From Streptomyces viridiviolaceus (GTDB lineage: Bacteria; Actinomycetota; Actinomycetes; Streptomycetales; Streptomycetaceae): a stretch of DNA of 64,000 nucleotides. The translations under genes and the position numbers were made by a program. The notes below the pieces were generated by a model. It had not been told where the DNA came from, made no database searches, and saw only the letters and a list, made by a program, of their open reading frames with translations. The stretch covers positions 157,899 to 221,898 of the forward strand of contig NZ_BMWA01000007.1 in NCBI RefSeq assembly GCF_014650995.1, in the 5' to 3' direction. This document shows positions 24,205 to 33,510 of the stretch, piece by piece (the first letter of the stretch is position 1; every line of letters starts with the position of its first letter).

Positions 24205-26346
24205 TCATCTGAGGACGCCGTCCGCCTCGCTGGGCAGGGCCTGTTCCGCCCAGATCACCTTGCCCTCGCGGCTGTGCCGTGTGCCCCAGCGCTCGGCGAG
24301 CTGGGCGACCAGCAGCAGCCCGCGCCCGCCCTCGTCGAAGGTGCGGGCGCGGCGCAGGTGCGGGGAGGTGCTGTTCGTGTCGGAGACCTCGCAGGTGAGC
24401 GTGGACTGCAGGATCAGCCGGAGCTGGATCGGGCCCTTGCCGTAGCGGATCGCGTTGGTGACCAGTTCGCTGGCGATCAGTTCCGTGGGGAAGGACAGCT
24501 CCTCCAGCCCCCAGGTGGCGAGCGTCTCGGACGTGTGGCCGCGCGCGCCTGCGACGGCCGCAGGGTCCGAGGGCAGGTCCAGCGTGGTGACATGGCCGGG
24601 ATCGAGGGCCCGGGTCCGCGCCACCAGCAGGGCGACATCGTCGGAGCGGTCGCCGGGCAGTACGGCGGTCAGCAGTCGGTCGCAGATCTCCTCCGGCGCG
24701 TCCGGTCCGTCGGTGAGGGCGTCGCACAGTGCGGCGCGCGCGGAGTCGACGTCACGGCCACGGCTCCGGATGAGGCCGTCGGTGTACAGGGCCAGCAGGC
24801 TGCCCTCCGCCAGCTCGAACTGCACCGTCTCGAAGGGGAGTCCGCCCAGGCCCAGGGGCGGTCCGATCGGCATCTCGGGGAATTCGACCGCCCGGGTGGC
24901 GTCGACGCCACGGCCGGGACGAGGAGTTGCCACGGCCGGCGCGACATGGCCGGCGCTGGCCAGCGTGCACAGGCGGGACACCGGATCGTAGACCGCGTAC
25001 AGGCAGGTGGCGCTCAACTCGCCCTCGTCCCGCGCCTCCTCGTGCTGGAGGCGGATCACCACGTCGTCCAGGTGCGTGAGGAGTTCGTCGGGCATCAGGT
25101 CGATGTCGGCGAACGACCGCACGGCCGTGCGCAGGCGGCCCATGGTGGCGGCGGCGTGCAGACCGCGGCCGACGACGTCGCCGACGACGAGGGCGACCCG
25201 CGCTCCGGACAGCGGGATCACGTCGTACCAGTCGCCGCCCACGCCGGTCCGCGCACCGCTGGGCAGATAGCGGGACGCCGTGTCGACGGCGGACTGCTCC
25301 ACCGCGCGCTGCGGCAGCAGGCTGCGCTGGAGGGTGAGTGCGGTGGTGCGCTCCTGGCTGTACCGGCGGGCGTTGTCGATGGACACCGCCGCCAGCGCCG
25401 CGATCTCCTGGGCCAGCAGAATGTCGTCGTCGTCGAAGGGAGCCGCGGTGGCGCGGCGGAGGAAGTGGGCGAGGCCCAGGATGTCGCCGCGGGCCCGCAG
25501 GGGCAGCAGCAGCGCGGAGTGGTGGTCGGACGCGGGCGCCGTGACGCGGTGCAGGCGCGGCTGACCCGAGGCCAGAGCGCGCGCCGGTTCCGACTCCGCC
25601 GGGTAGGTGTGCGTCCGGCCGGTGGCGACCGGCAGGTCCACGTCGTCGTCCAGCGCCGAACGCTGGGCGATACGACGCAGCACCGGCGTGCGCGTGGCCG
25701 GCGCGGGCGGATGGGCGTCGCCGTCGTGGAGAAGGGACTCGAGGAGGTCGACGGTGACGAGGTCGGCGAAGTCCTCGGTGCCGAACTCGGCCAGCTCCTC
25801 GGCGGTACGGGCGGTGTCGAGACTCGTACCGATCCGCCGGCTCGCCTCGTTGGCCCGCAGCAGCCGTCGCTGCACCCGCCGGTCGCGCTCCTCCTGATAG
25901 GCCGCGACGACCTGCTCCGAGCCGCGGTCGACGTACGCGAAAGCCGCGCCGACCAGCCGCGAGGCCGCGGCGTTCCTCAGCTCCCAGTCGTCGCTGAGCC
26001 GGGCGGCCTCGCCCTGGATCAGCTGGACCATGACCATGTGACCGAGGCGGTAGGAGCGCAGCAGCCGGCTGATCGGCATCCCGCGCCGGGCGGCCTGGCG
26101 GGCGAGCTCCAGCGCCTCGGGCGGCGCCTCGACCTCCGTGGCGTCGATGCGTCCTTCGAGCACGTCCAGGAACCTGGTGATGTGCCCGGCCGTCTCCTCC
26201 AGCGCGAGCTCGGCGATCTCTTCGTAATCCCACAGCTCGGGCATGTCCACGCGCAGGCGTCGCAGGAGCAGGTCGGCCGACTCCTCCGCCCGGGGTCTGA
26301 GCTCATCAGCCAGACGACGGAGGAACGCGTCGACATCGATGCCCAT
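24205..26346 (-). CDS. RsbRD-N / GAF / SpoIIE phosphatase / HATPase protein, copy 1
   Basis: 713 residues from MGIDVDAFLRRLADELRPRA. In order: an RsbRD-type N-terminal helical domain (about 1-165, with ISRLLRSYRLGHMVMVQL and FAYVDRGSEQVVAAYQEE), a GAF-like sensor (about 180-335), the SpoIIE PP2C domain (about 345-570: VGGDWYDVIPL, VVGDVVGRGLHAAATMG, YTDGLIRSRG, RSDDVALLVART) and an RsbW-like histidine-kinase-fold ATPase (about 590-705: ELIASELVTNAIRYG, DEGGRGLLLVAQLAE). Phosphatase and anti-sigma kinase are thus in one chain, as in partner-switching regulators. The start is where similarity to copy 2 (42025-44151) begins; no good ribosome site is visible. Confidence 0.88.
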   Translation of the reverse strand: MGIDVDAFLRRLADELRPRAEESADLLLRRLRVDMPELWDYEEIAELALEETAGHITRFLDVLEGRIDATEVEAPPEALELARQAARRGMPISRLLRSYRLGHMVMVQLIQGEAARLSDDWELRNAAASRLVGAAFAYVDRGSEQVVAAYQEERDRRVQRRLLRANEASRRIGTSLDTARTAEELAEFGTEDFADLVTVDLLESLLHDGDAHPPAPATRTPVLRRIAQRSALDDDVDLPVATGRTHTYPAESEPARALASGQPRLHRVTAPASDHHSALLLPLRARGDILGLAHFLRRATAAPFDDDDILLAQEIAALAAVSIDNARRYSQERTTALTLQRSLLPQRAVEQSAVDTASRYLPSGARTGVGGDWYDVIPLSGARVALVVGDVVGRGLHAAATMGRLRTAVRSFADIDLMPDELLTHLDDVVIRLQHEEARDEGELSATCLYAVYDPVSRLCTLASAGHVAPAVATPRPGRGVDATRAVEFPEMPIGPPLGLGGLPFETVQFELAEGSLLALYTDGLIRSRGRDVDSARAALCDALTDGPDAPEEICDRLLTAVLPGDRSDDVALLVARTRALDPGHVTTLDLPSDPAAVAGARGHTSETLATWGLEELSFPTELIASELVTNAIRYGKGPIQLRLILQSTLTCEVSDTNSTSPHLRRARTFDEGGRGLLLVAQLAERWGTRHSREGKVIWAEQALPSEADGVLR

Positions 26347-26785
26347 ACCGGAAACGTACCTAAGCTCCCGAACCGGCGCCCCTCTGGGGTGGCCGGGCAG
26401 GCCGGGGGTGGCGTCCACAGGGGCACCGGCGACGAGGCGCCGGCGGCAGCAGACGCGGGTTTTTCGTGCCGTCCGCCGGAACGCTCCGAAGGTCGCTACT
26501 GCCGATCTTGCGTTCGTGGGCAGGGTGTGGGCGCCGGTGCGGTTGCCCAGGCGGGCGGCCTGTTCGTTCGCCGGGCCGCTCGGCGAGCGGCGCCTGGCGC
26601 AGGGTGCGCAGGTCGAGGACGTACTCGTGCCTGAGCCCCTCCCGACGCGATGACATGCCTTGTGTTAACGTCATGCTTTTGCGTGGTCGTCGCGGTGGGC
26701 GATTTTGCTGTTCGGCTCCGCTTGTGCGCGGGCTGTTCAATCCTGCCGGGCCTTCCTCGGTACGTCTCCCTGCGGAAGGCTGTTC
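26347..26785. other. intergenic region before the DEAD-box helicase gene
   Basis: About 440 bases. ATGAC and GTCAT flank a 15-base AT-richer stretch at about 26651-26675 that could be a promoter region for the helicase. A long 5' leader would suit a cold-regulated helicase mRNA, but no named riboswitch or coding sequence is recognised. Confidence 0.35.
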
Positions 26786-28201
26786 ATGAAGCATCCCCAC
26801 GACTCCGGCACCGCTCACGGCGGTCCCGCCAAGCCCGGGTCCACGAAGCCGGTACTGCCCCCGGCCGCCTCCTTCGCCGGTCTGGAACTGCCGGTGGAGG
26901 TGCTGCGGACACTGAGCGGACTCGGGGTGCGCGACCCCTTTCCGATCCAGGCCGCCACACTGCCCGACGCCCTTCAGGGGCGTGACGTCCTGGGGCGTGG
27001 GCGCACCGGATCGGGCAAGACGCTCGCCTACGGCCTGCCGCTGCTGACACGTACCGCAGGGCGGCGTGCCGAATCCAACCGGCCCCTCGCTCTGATCCTC
27101 GTGCCCACCCGGGAGCTGGCCGAACAGGTCACCCAGGCGCTGGCGCCGTACGCCGAGGCACTGCGGCTGCGGATGGTCACGGTCGTCGGCGGCATGTCGA
27201 TCGGCCGGCAGGTCGCCGCTCTGCGCCAGGGAGCCGAGGTGGTCGTCGCCACCCCCGGACGCCTGCACGACCTGGTCGAGCGCAACGCCTGCCGCCTGGG
27301 ACGGGTAAGGATCACCGTGCTGGACGAGGCCGACCAGATGTGCGACCTGGGATTCCTGCCGCAGGTTGCCGGCGTGCTCGACCAGGTGCACCCCGACGGT
27401 CAGCGGATGCTCTTCTCGGCCACTCTTGATCGCGACGTCGATCAGCTGGTCCGCCGCTACCTCCACGACCCCGTCGTCCACTCGGTCGACCCGTCCGCGG
27501 GCACGGTCTCGACGATGGAGCACCACGTTCTCGTCGTCCACGGCCCTGACCGCTACGCCGTCACCACGGAGATCGCCGCCCGCGACGGCCGCGTACTGCT
27601 GTTCCTCGACACCAAGCACGCCGTCGACCAGTTCACCCGGCATCTGCGGGCCAGCGGGGTGCACGCCGGGGCCCTGCACAGCGGCAAGTCCCAGCCACAG
27701 CGCACACGGACCCTGGCGCAGTTCAGGAACGGCCAGATCACCGTCCTGGTGGCGACCAACGTCGCGGCCCGTGGCCTGCACGTCGACGGCCTCGATCTCG
27801 TGGTCAACGTCGACCCGCCCACCGACCCCAAGGACTATGTGCACCGTGCCGGCCGCACCGCCCGCGCCGGTGAGTCCGGCAGCGTGGTCACGCTCGTGTC
27901 GGCGGGCCGGCGCCGCGAGACCAGCCGCATGATGGCCGAGGCCGGCATCGAGCCGACCGTCACCAAGGTGCGCTCGGGCGAGGCGGAGCTGAGCCGGATC
28001 ACCGGCGCCAAGGCTCCCTCCGGTATCCCCCTCGACGGCGGGCCCGCCGTCCCCCGACCCAAGAACAGCAACGCTCCCTTCCGCGGCCTCGGCACCAGCA
28101 AGGACCCCTCCCGCGGCGCCGGCGGCAAGTCCCGAAAGGCCGGCGAGGCCCGCAAACTCGCCGAGGCCCGCAAGGCCGCCCTCGTGCGTCGAAACGGCTG
28201 A
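26786..28201 (+). CDS. DEAD-box ATP-dependent RNA helicase
   Basis: 471 residues. Motifs in order: Q-motif FPIQAATLP, Walker A GRTGSGKT, PTRELAEQV, ATPGRLHDL, motif II VLDEADQM, SAT in LFSATLD, then VLLFLDTKHAVDQF, VATNVAARGLHVDGL and VHRAGRTARAGESG. The C-terminal tail is basic and Lys/Arg/Gly-rich (KSRKAGEARKLAEARKAAL), as in RNA-binding tails of RhlE-type helicases. ATG 26786 follows GGAAGG. Unwinds structured RNA in ribosome assembly or mRNA decay. Confidence 0.93.
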   Translation: MKHPHDSGTAHGGPAKPGSTKPVLPPAASFAGLELPVEVLRTLSGLGVRDPFPIQAATLPDALQGRDVLGRGRTGSGKTLAYGLPLLTRTAGRRAESNRPLALILVPTRELAEQVTQALAPYAEALRLRMVTVVGGMSIGRQVAALRQGAEVVVATPGRLHDLVERNACRLGRVRITVLDEADQMCDLGFLPQVAGVLDQVHPDGQRMLFSATLDRDVDQLVRRYLHDPVVHSVDPSAGTVSTMEHHVLVVHGPDRYAVTTEIAARDGRVLLFLDTKHAVDQFTRHLRASGVHAGALHSGKSQPQRTRTLAQFRNGQITVLVATNVAARGLHVDGLDLVVNVDPPTDPKDYVHRAGRTARAGESGSVVTLVSAGRRRETSRMMAEAGIEPTVTKVRSGEAELSRITGAKAPSGIPLDGGPAVPRPKNSNAPFRGLGTSKDPSRGAGGKSRKAGEARKLAEARKAALVRRNG

Positions 28202-28421
28202 GAGCCGATGCCCTGGCAGTATGCCCGGGCCAAGGGCTGACAACCCGCGGCCCGGCCCGAAACCCGTCCTGTGCCCCGCGCCCACGAAGCGAGCGCGCTC
28301 GACCGCGCTCGACCGCGGCAGGGAAGCCCGCCGAAACGGAGCAGGATGATGTTGTCGGCGCCCCGCACGGCGCCCGGCATGACAAGCTGTGCTTGCCCAC
28401 CCCCGAACCCAGGAGGTCACC

Positions 28422-28664
28422 ATGACCGCAGAGCCCGTAACGACGGAAGGTTCGGAGCCGGCTGCCCCGGAGACGTCCCCTCTGGCGCCCGACAGCGACG
28501 GCAACGACGACCTCAAGCGCAAGTTCCGCGAGGCCCTGGCGCGCAAGCGCGGTGCGCAGGCGGATGCGGATGATGCTGCCGCCAAGCCGGACGCGTCGAA
28601 GGTGCGTGCGGCGCACGGCCCGGCCAAGAGCCAGCGGTCGTTCAGGCGCAAGAGCGGCGGCTGA
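28422..28664 (+). CDS. DUF5302 small protein
   Basis: 80 residues, acidic N-terminal half and basic C-terminal half ending QRSFRRKSGG, with DLKRKFREALARKRG in the middle: the actinobacterial DUF5302 family. ATG 28422 follows AGGAGGTCACC, a near-ideal ribosome site. Charged, no membrane segment; function unknown. It has its own promoter region after the helicase (220 bases with nothing else recognised). Confidence 0.85.
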   Translation: MTAEPVTTEGSEPAAPETSPLAPDSDGNDDLKRKFREALARKRGAQADADDAAAKPDASKVRAAHGPAKSQRSFRRKSGG

Positions 28665-28978
28665 GTCGATCAGTTCCGGGAACTGGCCGCTGCAGCAGCA
28701 GCCTGAGCGCTACCCGCTCGCGCGCCCCGTGCAGTCGCCCGCAACGTGCGCATACCCCTGTGCGCGTTACGGGCGAGGCGTAGCCGGGAGCGGCGTCCAC
28801 TCCTTTGCCTGTTGCGCGGGGGCGCGTCCCCGTCCCACGGATCGTCGGCTTCGACGAACGCGCCGAGGACATGCCCCGGTTGACCACCCCGGCATAGCGC
28901 CACCCTCTGGCCCGTCTCCCGCGCCATGCAGCAGCAAGTGCCCTGCAGCTATGGCTACTTGGCCTTGCTGCCGACCGT

Positions 28979-29064
28979 CTGGTCGTGGAGGAGCTGCTGA
29001 GGACGCCCGTCGGTGACGCCCCGCTGGGACGCGAGCCCGTCGGTGTGGTCGGGGCCATCACCAC
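28979..29064 (+). pseudogene. aldehyde dehydrogenase N-terminal shard
   Basis: LVVEELLRTPVGDAPLGREP followed by VGVVGAIT matches the ALDH segment just before the conserved Trp-Asn block. It is about 28 residues long with no start, and it runs straight into the MBL shard on the opposite strand. Low-complexity neighbours make the exact ends uncertain. Confidence 0.45.
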
Positions 29065-29089
29065 GTCGCAGGCGGCGCCGTTCCGACGA

Positions 29090-29196
29090 GCGACAGTGAC
29101 GGATCGATGACCAGTGTCCCGGCGGCGCCGCGCACGAGTACGGAGTTGGCGTAGGGGTGGGCGCCCAGTTGGCGCCCACCAGCAGGTGACTCCGCC
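29090..29196 (-). pseudogene. MBL-fold hydrolase N-terminal shard
   Basis: Leftward, QLGAHPYANSVLVRGAAGTL then VIDPSLSLVG fits the first beta strands of a metallo-beta-lactamase-fold hydrolase. The HxHxDH zinc block that should follow is absent. The remainder of the 28665-29239 gap shows only a short palindrome (CAGTTCCGGGAACTG at 28671). Confidence 0.4.
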
Positions 29197-29239
29197 GAGT
29201 GTGCCCCGGCCGACGTGGCCGTCCGGGGCGGTTGCGGAG

Positions 29240-30958
29240 TCAGCCGCGCAGCGCGGAGGCGAAGATCCTCGGCAGCGCGGACCAGCGGGGAGCCGCGGCG
29301 AAGTCGGCGAGGAGGCGGCCCGTGGTGGCGGCGGTGCGGTTGGTGACGAACCACGGCGGCTTGGGGGACAGGGTCGTCTTCCCATGGAGGAGCGCTCGGG
29401 GCGCGGGGTGGAACGGGCCCCGGACCACCGTGCGCTCGGGCCCGTCCAGGAGGAGCGCGTTGTGCACGACGCCGATGCCGCTCTGCACGTCGTCGAGGCT
29501 GTGGCCCGGGAAGGCGCCCCACGGCGCGGTCGCGGTGAGATAGCCGACTCCGGTCCAGGCGTTCAACGCGACGGTTCCGTAACGGAGTTCGGCGATCGCC
29601 TCCTCCAGCGCACGGCCGAGCACGGCCATGGTGCCCGGATGCGCGATCAGGTTCGCGCCGAGAGTACCGGCGAACTTCTCGTTCGCGGTGCGGACCGCCT
29701 CGGCGAGGAACTGACGTGTGTCGCCGGGAAGTTCCAGGACGGCGAGGACGGGGGCGAAGTGCTCCGTGGTCAGAGCCGGCCCAGGTTCCGCCGGGTCGAG
29801 TCCTGTGATCAGCACGCGGCCCGTACCGATCCGTTCGGCGTCGCCGCCGTACGTGTCGAGGGCGCGGGCGACCCGGTCGTCGCTGCCGGGGTAGTACGCG
29901 GGGCGGGCGGGGGCGTCGGCCAGCGCGGCGCGCAGGTGGGCCAGGAAGCGGTCCTTCTGCGCCCAGTCGGAGCTGACGACGACCACCTGGCTCGCCACGC
30001 AGTTGTAGCCGTTGTTGTGCAGCTTCTGGGTGGCGATGTGCTCGGCCTGGTAGCGCAGGTCCGCCTCGGACCAGCCGCCCGGCAGGACGATCGTGGGGGA
30101 CACACCGCCGAGTTCGCTGGTGACCGGCTTGTCGAGCAGCGACGTGCCTGCCTCCTTGCGGGCGGCGCCCTCGGTGCCCGTACCGAAGACGATCGCGTCA
30201 TGGGTCGCGGCACTGCCGGTCATGTGGACATGGCGGACTTTCGGGTGATGCACCAGGTACCCGCCGACGTCGGCGCCCCCGGTGAGGATCCGGACCGCCC
30301 CGAGGTCGATCAGCGGCGCCAGCACCCGGTTGAAGACGTCGAGGAGCCCGTCGGTGACCGGGTTCAGTTTGAGGGCCACCACGCGGTTGTGCGCGTACAG
30401 CTCGTAGAGCACGTCCAGGATCGGGATCGAGGTGATGTTCCCGGCGCCGAGCACGACGCCCACGCCCCCGGAGTCGGCCGGGCGGAGAAGAGCGAGGCCC
30501 GCGCGCTCCCGCACCTCATCTTTCGTGACGCCGGGCGGCATCCACACCTCGGCGCTGAAACCGTTCAGCAGGAGGTGGTCCCAGATGCTGTGCGGCAGGA
30601 CGCGGACCGTGACCCGTCCGCCGGGTGCTTGGCCGAAGGAGAACCCGTCGACGGGACTGCGGCTCTTCTCCAGGGCGGTGATGCTTGCGGCGAGCGCGCC
30701 GAGGGAGGTCAGCACCGGGTAGGGGCCGGTGATCCATTCTTCGCCGATCAGCGGGCTGTCGTCGGGCAGCCGTTTGTAGGCGACGGCCGCGCGGACCCAC
30801 GCCTCGGCCGCCTCGGCGGTGGCTGCTTGCATCTGTTCGAGCAGTTTCCGTCGCTTCGCCCGGTCACAGGCGGCCCAAGCGGCCTCGCCGCGGACCAGGT
30901 CGTTGACGGCCAGGTCGAGGGCCCACCTCTGTTCGGTGGGCGGCAGGGCGGCGGTCAT
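29240..30958 (-). CDS. aldehyde dehydrogenase family protein (long form)
   Basis: 572 residues. NAD(P)-dependent oxidation of an aldehyde to an acid. The cofactor region includes ADSGGVGVVLGAGNITSIP and VHMTGSAATHDAIVFG; the catalytic Glu is in VTSELGGVSPTIVLPG and the catalytic Cys in NNGYNCVASQVVVV; the closing block is GTVALNAWTG. It is longer than the usual 480-500. The ATG (30956-30958) overlaps the GMC oxidase stop (TGATG), so the two are translationally coupled. Last gene of the leftward operon. Likely oxidises the aldehyde made by the GMC enzyme. Confidence 0.85.
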   Translation of the reverse strand: MTAALPPTEQRWALDLAVNDLVRGEAAWAACDRAKRRKLLEQMQAATAEAAEAWVRAAVAYKRLPDDSPLIGEEWITGPYPVLTSLGALAASITALEKSRSPVDGFSFGQAPGGRVTVRVLPHSIWDHLLLNGFSAEVWMPPGVTKDEVRERAGLALLRPADSGGVGVVLGAGNITSIPILDVLYELYAHNRVVALKLNPVTDGLLDVFNRVLAPLIDLGAVRILTGGADVGGYLVHHPKVRHVHMTGSAATHDAIVFGTGTEGAARKEAGTSLLDKPVTSELGGVSPTIVLPGGWSEADLRYQAEHIATQKLHNNGYNCVASQVVVVSSDWAQKDRFLAHLRAALADAPARPAYYPGSDDRVARALDTYGGDAERIGTGRVLITGLDPAEPGPALTTEHFAPVLAVLELPGDTRQFLAEAVRTANEKFAGTLGANLIAHPGTMAVLGRALEEAIAELRYGTVALNAWTGVGYLTATAPWGAFPGHSLDDVQSGIGVVHNALLLDGPERTVVRGPFHPAPRALLHGKTTLSPKPPWFVTNRTAATTGRLLADFAAAPRWSALPRIFASALRG

Positions 30959-32511
30959 CACGCGGCTCCCTTGATGAGGTCGGCCGCCTTCTCCGCAGCC
31001 ATGATCGTGGGCGCGTTGGTGTTGCCGCGCGGCACCGTCGGGAAGACGGAGGCGTCGACCACCCGCAGGCCCGGCACGTCGTACACCCGCAGCTCCGGGT
31101 CGACCACCGCGCCGATCGCACACGTCGACGTCGGGTGGTACAGCGTCTGCCCGGACCGCTGCGCCCAGGCGAGGAGGTCCGTGTCGGCGTCGGAGGCCGG
31201 TACGTCGAAGGGACCCGTGACCAGGTCGGCCACCGCCGACTGCGCGGCGATGTCCAGGGCGATCCGGATGCCCGCGACGATGCTCGCCCGGTCCTCGGGG
31301 GACGTCAGATAGTTGTGCACGATCCGGGGTGCCGCGTCCGGGCGCGGGGAGCGCAGGGTCACCGCGCCGCGGCTCGTGGGAGCGACCACGCACGGGCCGA
31401 AGGAGAAGCCGTGGCCGATCGGCGCGCCGAGCCCCTCCTGGTGGAAGAGCACAGGAGCGGCGTGGAACTGCACGTCCGGGGCGTCCAGTTCGGGACGGCT
31501 GCGGAAGAAGCCGCCGGCCTCACCCACGTTGGAAGTGAGCGGGCCGTGCCCCTCGTTCTGCAGCAGGGCCGCGTTCTCGGGGCTCGCCGCGCCGATGAGC
31601 GACTCGGCGTCGGTACGGAAGTTGAGCAGCGTCATGTAGTGGTCCTGGAGGCCCTGCCCGACCGGGAGGTCGCGTACGACCTCGATGCCGAAGGCGGACA
31701 GGGCGGGGGAGGGACCGATGCCGGACAGCATCAGGAGCTTCGGGGACTCGTAGGCCCCCGCGGAGAGGATCACCTCGCGCTCGGCCCGCACGACCTCGAC
31801 ACCGCCGCCCCGCTCGACCTCGACACCCGCTGCCCGGCCGCCCTCGATCACCACGCGGTGAGCGCGGGCCGAGGGGAGGACGGTGAGGTTCGGCCGGTCG
31901 AGGGCGGGGTGCAGGTAGGCGACGGCGGCGCTGCAGCGAAGACCGCCGCGCTGCGTCAACTGGTAGCGGCCGACACCGAACTGCGTCTCACCGTTGAAGT
32001 CGTCGTTGGCCTTGTGCCCCGCCTGTTCGGCGGCCCGCACGAAGGCCGAGGCGAGGGGATGTCCGGACCTGCCGTCGCTGACCGTCAGCGGTCCGCCGAC
32101 CCCGTGGTAGATGTCCTCGCCGCGCTCGTTGTCCTCCGAGCGCCTGAAGTACGGGAGTACGTCGGTGTAACCCCAGCCGGTCGCCCCGGCCGCCGCCCAT
32201 CCGTCGTAGTCGGCGTGATTGCCCCGGATGTAGATCATCGCGTTGATCGAGCTGGAGCCGCCGAACACCTTGCCCCTGGGCAGATAGGTCCGCCGCCCGC
32301 CGATGCCCGGTTCCGGGTCGGAATCGAGGTCCCAGTCCAGCTCGGACTTGAACAGCTGCGGGAAGGCGGCCGGGACGTGGATCTCCTGCGCGGTGTCGGG
32401 GCCGCCGGCCTCGATCAGCGCGACCCGCACGTCGGGGTCCTCCGAGAGTCGCGCCGCGAGAACACAGCCCGCGGACCCGGCGCCGACGATGACGTAGTCG
32501 TACATGCTCAT
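30958..32511 (-). CDS. GMC-family FAD alcohol oxidase/dehydrogenase
   Basis: 517 residues. FAD-dependent oxidation of an alcohol. FAD motif YVIVGAGSAGCVLAARLSED at the N-terminus, GMC signature 1 in PRGKVFGGSSSINAMIYIRG, signature 2 in GAYESPKLLMLSGIGP, and the catalytic His region LYHPTSTCAIGAVVD with FPTVPRGNTNAPTIMAAE at the end. ATG 32509-32511 follows AAGGGA; another in-frame ATG lies two codons later. Coupled to the aldehyde dehydrogenase by overlap, giving an alcohol-to-acid pair. Confidence 0.92.
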   Translation of the reverse strand: MSMYDYVIVGAGSAGCVLAARLSEDPDVRVALIEAGGPDTAQEIHVPAAFPQLFKSELDWDLDSDPEPGIGGRRTYLPRGKVFGGSSSINAMIYIRGNHADYDGWAAAGATGWGYTDVLPYFRRSEDNERGEDIYHGVGGPLTVSDGRSGHPLASAFVRAAEQAGHKANDDFNGETQFGVGRYQLTQRGGLRCSAAVAYLHPALDRPNLTVLPSARAHRVVIEGGRAAGVEVERGGGVEVVRAEREVILSAGAYESPKLLMLSGIGPSPALSAFGIEVVRDLPVGQGLQDHYMTLLNFRTDAESLIGAASPENAALLQNEGHGPLTSNVGEAGGFFRSRPELDAPDVQFHAAPVLFHQEGLGAPIGHGFSFGPCVVAPTSRGAVTLRSPRPDAAPRIVHNYLTSPEDRASIVAGIRIALDIAAQSAVADLVTGPFDVPASDADTDLLAWAQRSGQTLYHPTSTCAIGAVVDPELRVYDVPGLRVVDASVFPTVPRGNTNAPTIMAAEKAADLIKGAA

Positions 32512-32589
32512 CCCGTCCCTTGAACGAATACAGCGTGATGGCGAACGAAGAGGGGTCACCGGGACCCGGGGAGCCCGGCGCCGTCCCGG

Positions 32590-33510
32590 CTACCGGGGCG
32601 AACGCGCCGGATCGAGGACGTGTGCGAGGAAGTCGAGCTGGTCGGCCAGCACTCGCCGCTGTCCCGGCCCCGCATAGACGTCCAGGTGGTCCACGGGGTA
32701 CTCGCGCAGGTCCCCTCGCCGGTCGGCCTTCCGGGCGGTCCGCCGGGCCGCCCCGGCAGGTGCGATGCGGTCCTTCGTGCCGATCTGCACGAGGATCGGG
32801 CAGGCCAGGCGTCCGACGAAGGTGGTGGGCCGGTTCAGGCCGACCTTCAGCGCCGCGCGTGCGCACACCTCGTTGCGAAAGGTGGGACCGGCGAACGAGG
32901 CACAGATCTCCTGCGCGTGGGGGACACCCATCATGGCGAGCGACCCGGGCTCCGCGACGACCGGTACGTGGTGCGGCGGCCGGGCGGTCAGGGCGCGAGC
33001 GGCGTCACGCAGCCCGTGCCCGGCCAGGCGCAGCAGCCGGCCGACCCCGGCGTGGCGCACGACATGGGCCAGCGAGGCGAGACCGTCGGTCACGGGCGTC
33101 AGCGAGACGACCGCCGCGACGCGGGCGTCCTGGGCGGCGACGACGAGGGCGTGCCCGCCCGCGTACGACACCCCCCACAGCACCACCCGGTCCGGGTCGA
33201 CGCCGGGCAGCCGCCGGGCGGCCGCGAGGGCCGCGTGGTAGTCCTGTCGCTGGCGGCGGACCGAGACGTCCTGGCGGGGGATGCCGTCGGAGTCGCCGAA
33301 GCCGCGGTAGTCGAAGACGAATGCGTCGATGCCGGCCTCGGCGAAGCCTTCGGCGTAGTTCAGCAGGCCGCTGTCCCGGGTGCCGCCGAAGCCGTGGGCC
33401 ATGACCACGCAGGGCCGTCCGCCCGGGCCGGCCAGGGCGTCGCTGCCGGCCGGCACGTGCCAGGCGGCGCAGCGGGCGCCATGGCTGACGAAGGTGAGGT
33501 CGCGCTTCAC
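32590..33510 (-). CDS. alpha/beta hydrolase
   Basis: 306 residues. Catalytic triad visible: nucleophile Ser in LWGVSYAGGHAL (about residue 115), Asp in IGTKDRIAP (about 253) and His in VDHLDVYAG (about 283); oxyanion strand VVMAHGFGGTRD. Soluble, no signal. Its ATG overlaps the stop of the monooxygenase gene (ATGA at 33507-33510), so a substrate made by that enzyme is likely: hydrolysis of a Baeyer-Villiger ester or lactone. Specificity is inferred from context. Confidence 0.88.
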   Translation of the reverse strand: MKRDLTFVSHGARCAAWHVPAGSDALAGPGGRPCVVMAHGFGGTRDSGLLNYAEGFAEAGIDAFVFDYRGFGDSDGIPRQDVSVRRQRQDYHAALAAARRLPGVDPDRVVLWGVSYAGGHALVVAAQDARVAAVVSLTPVTDGLASLAHVVRHAGVGRLLRLAGHGLRDAARALTARPPHHVPVVAEPGSLAMMGVPHAQEICASFAGPTFRNEVCARAALKVGLNRPTTFVGRLACPILVQIGTKDRIAPAGAARRTARKADRRGDLREYPVDHLDVYAGPGQRRVLADQLDFLAHVLDPARSPR

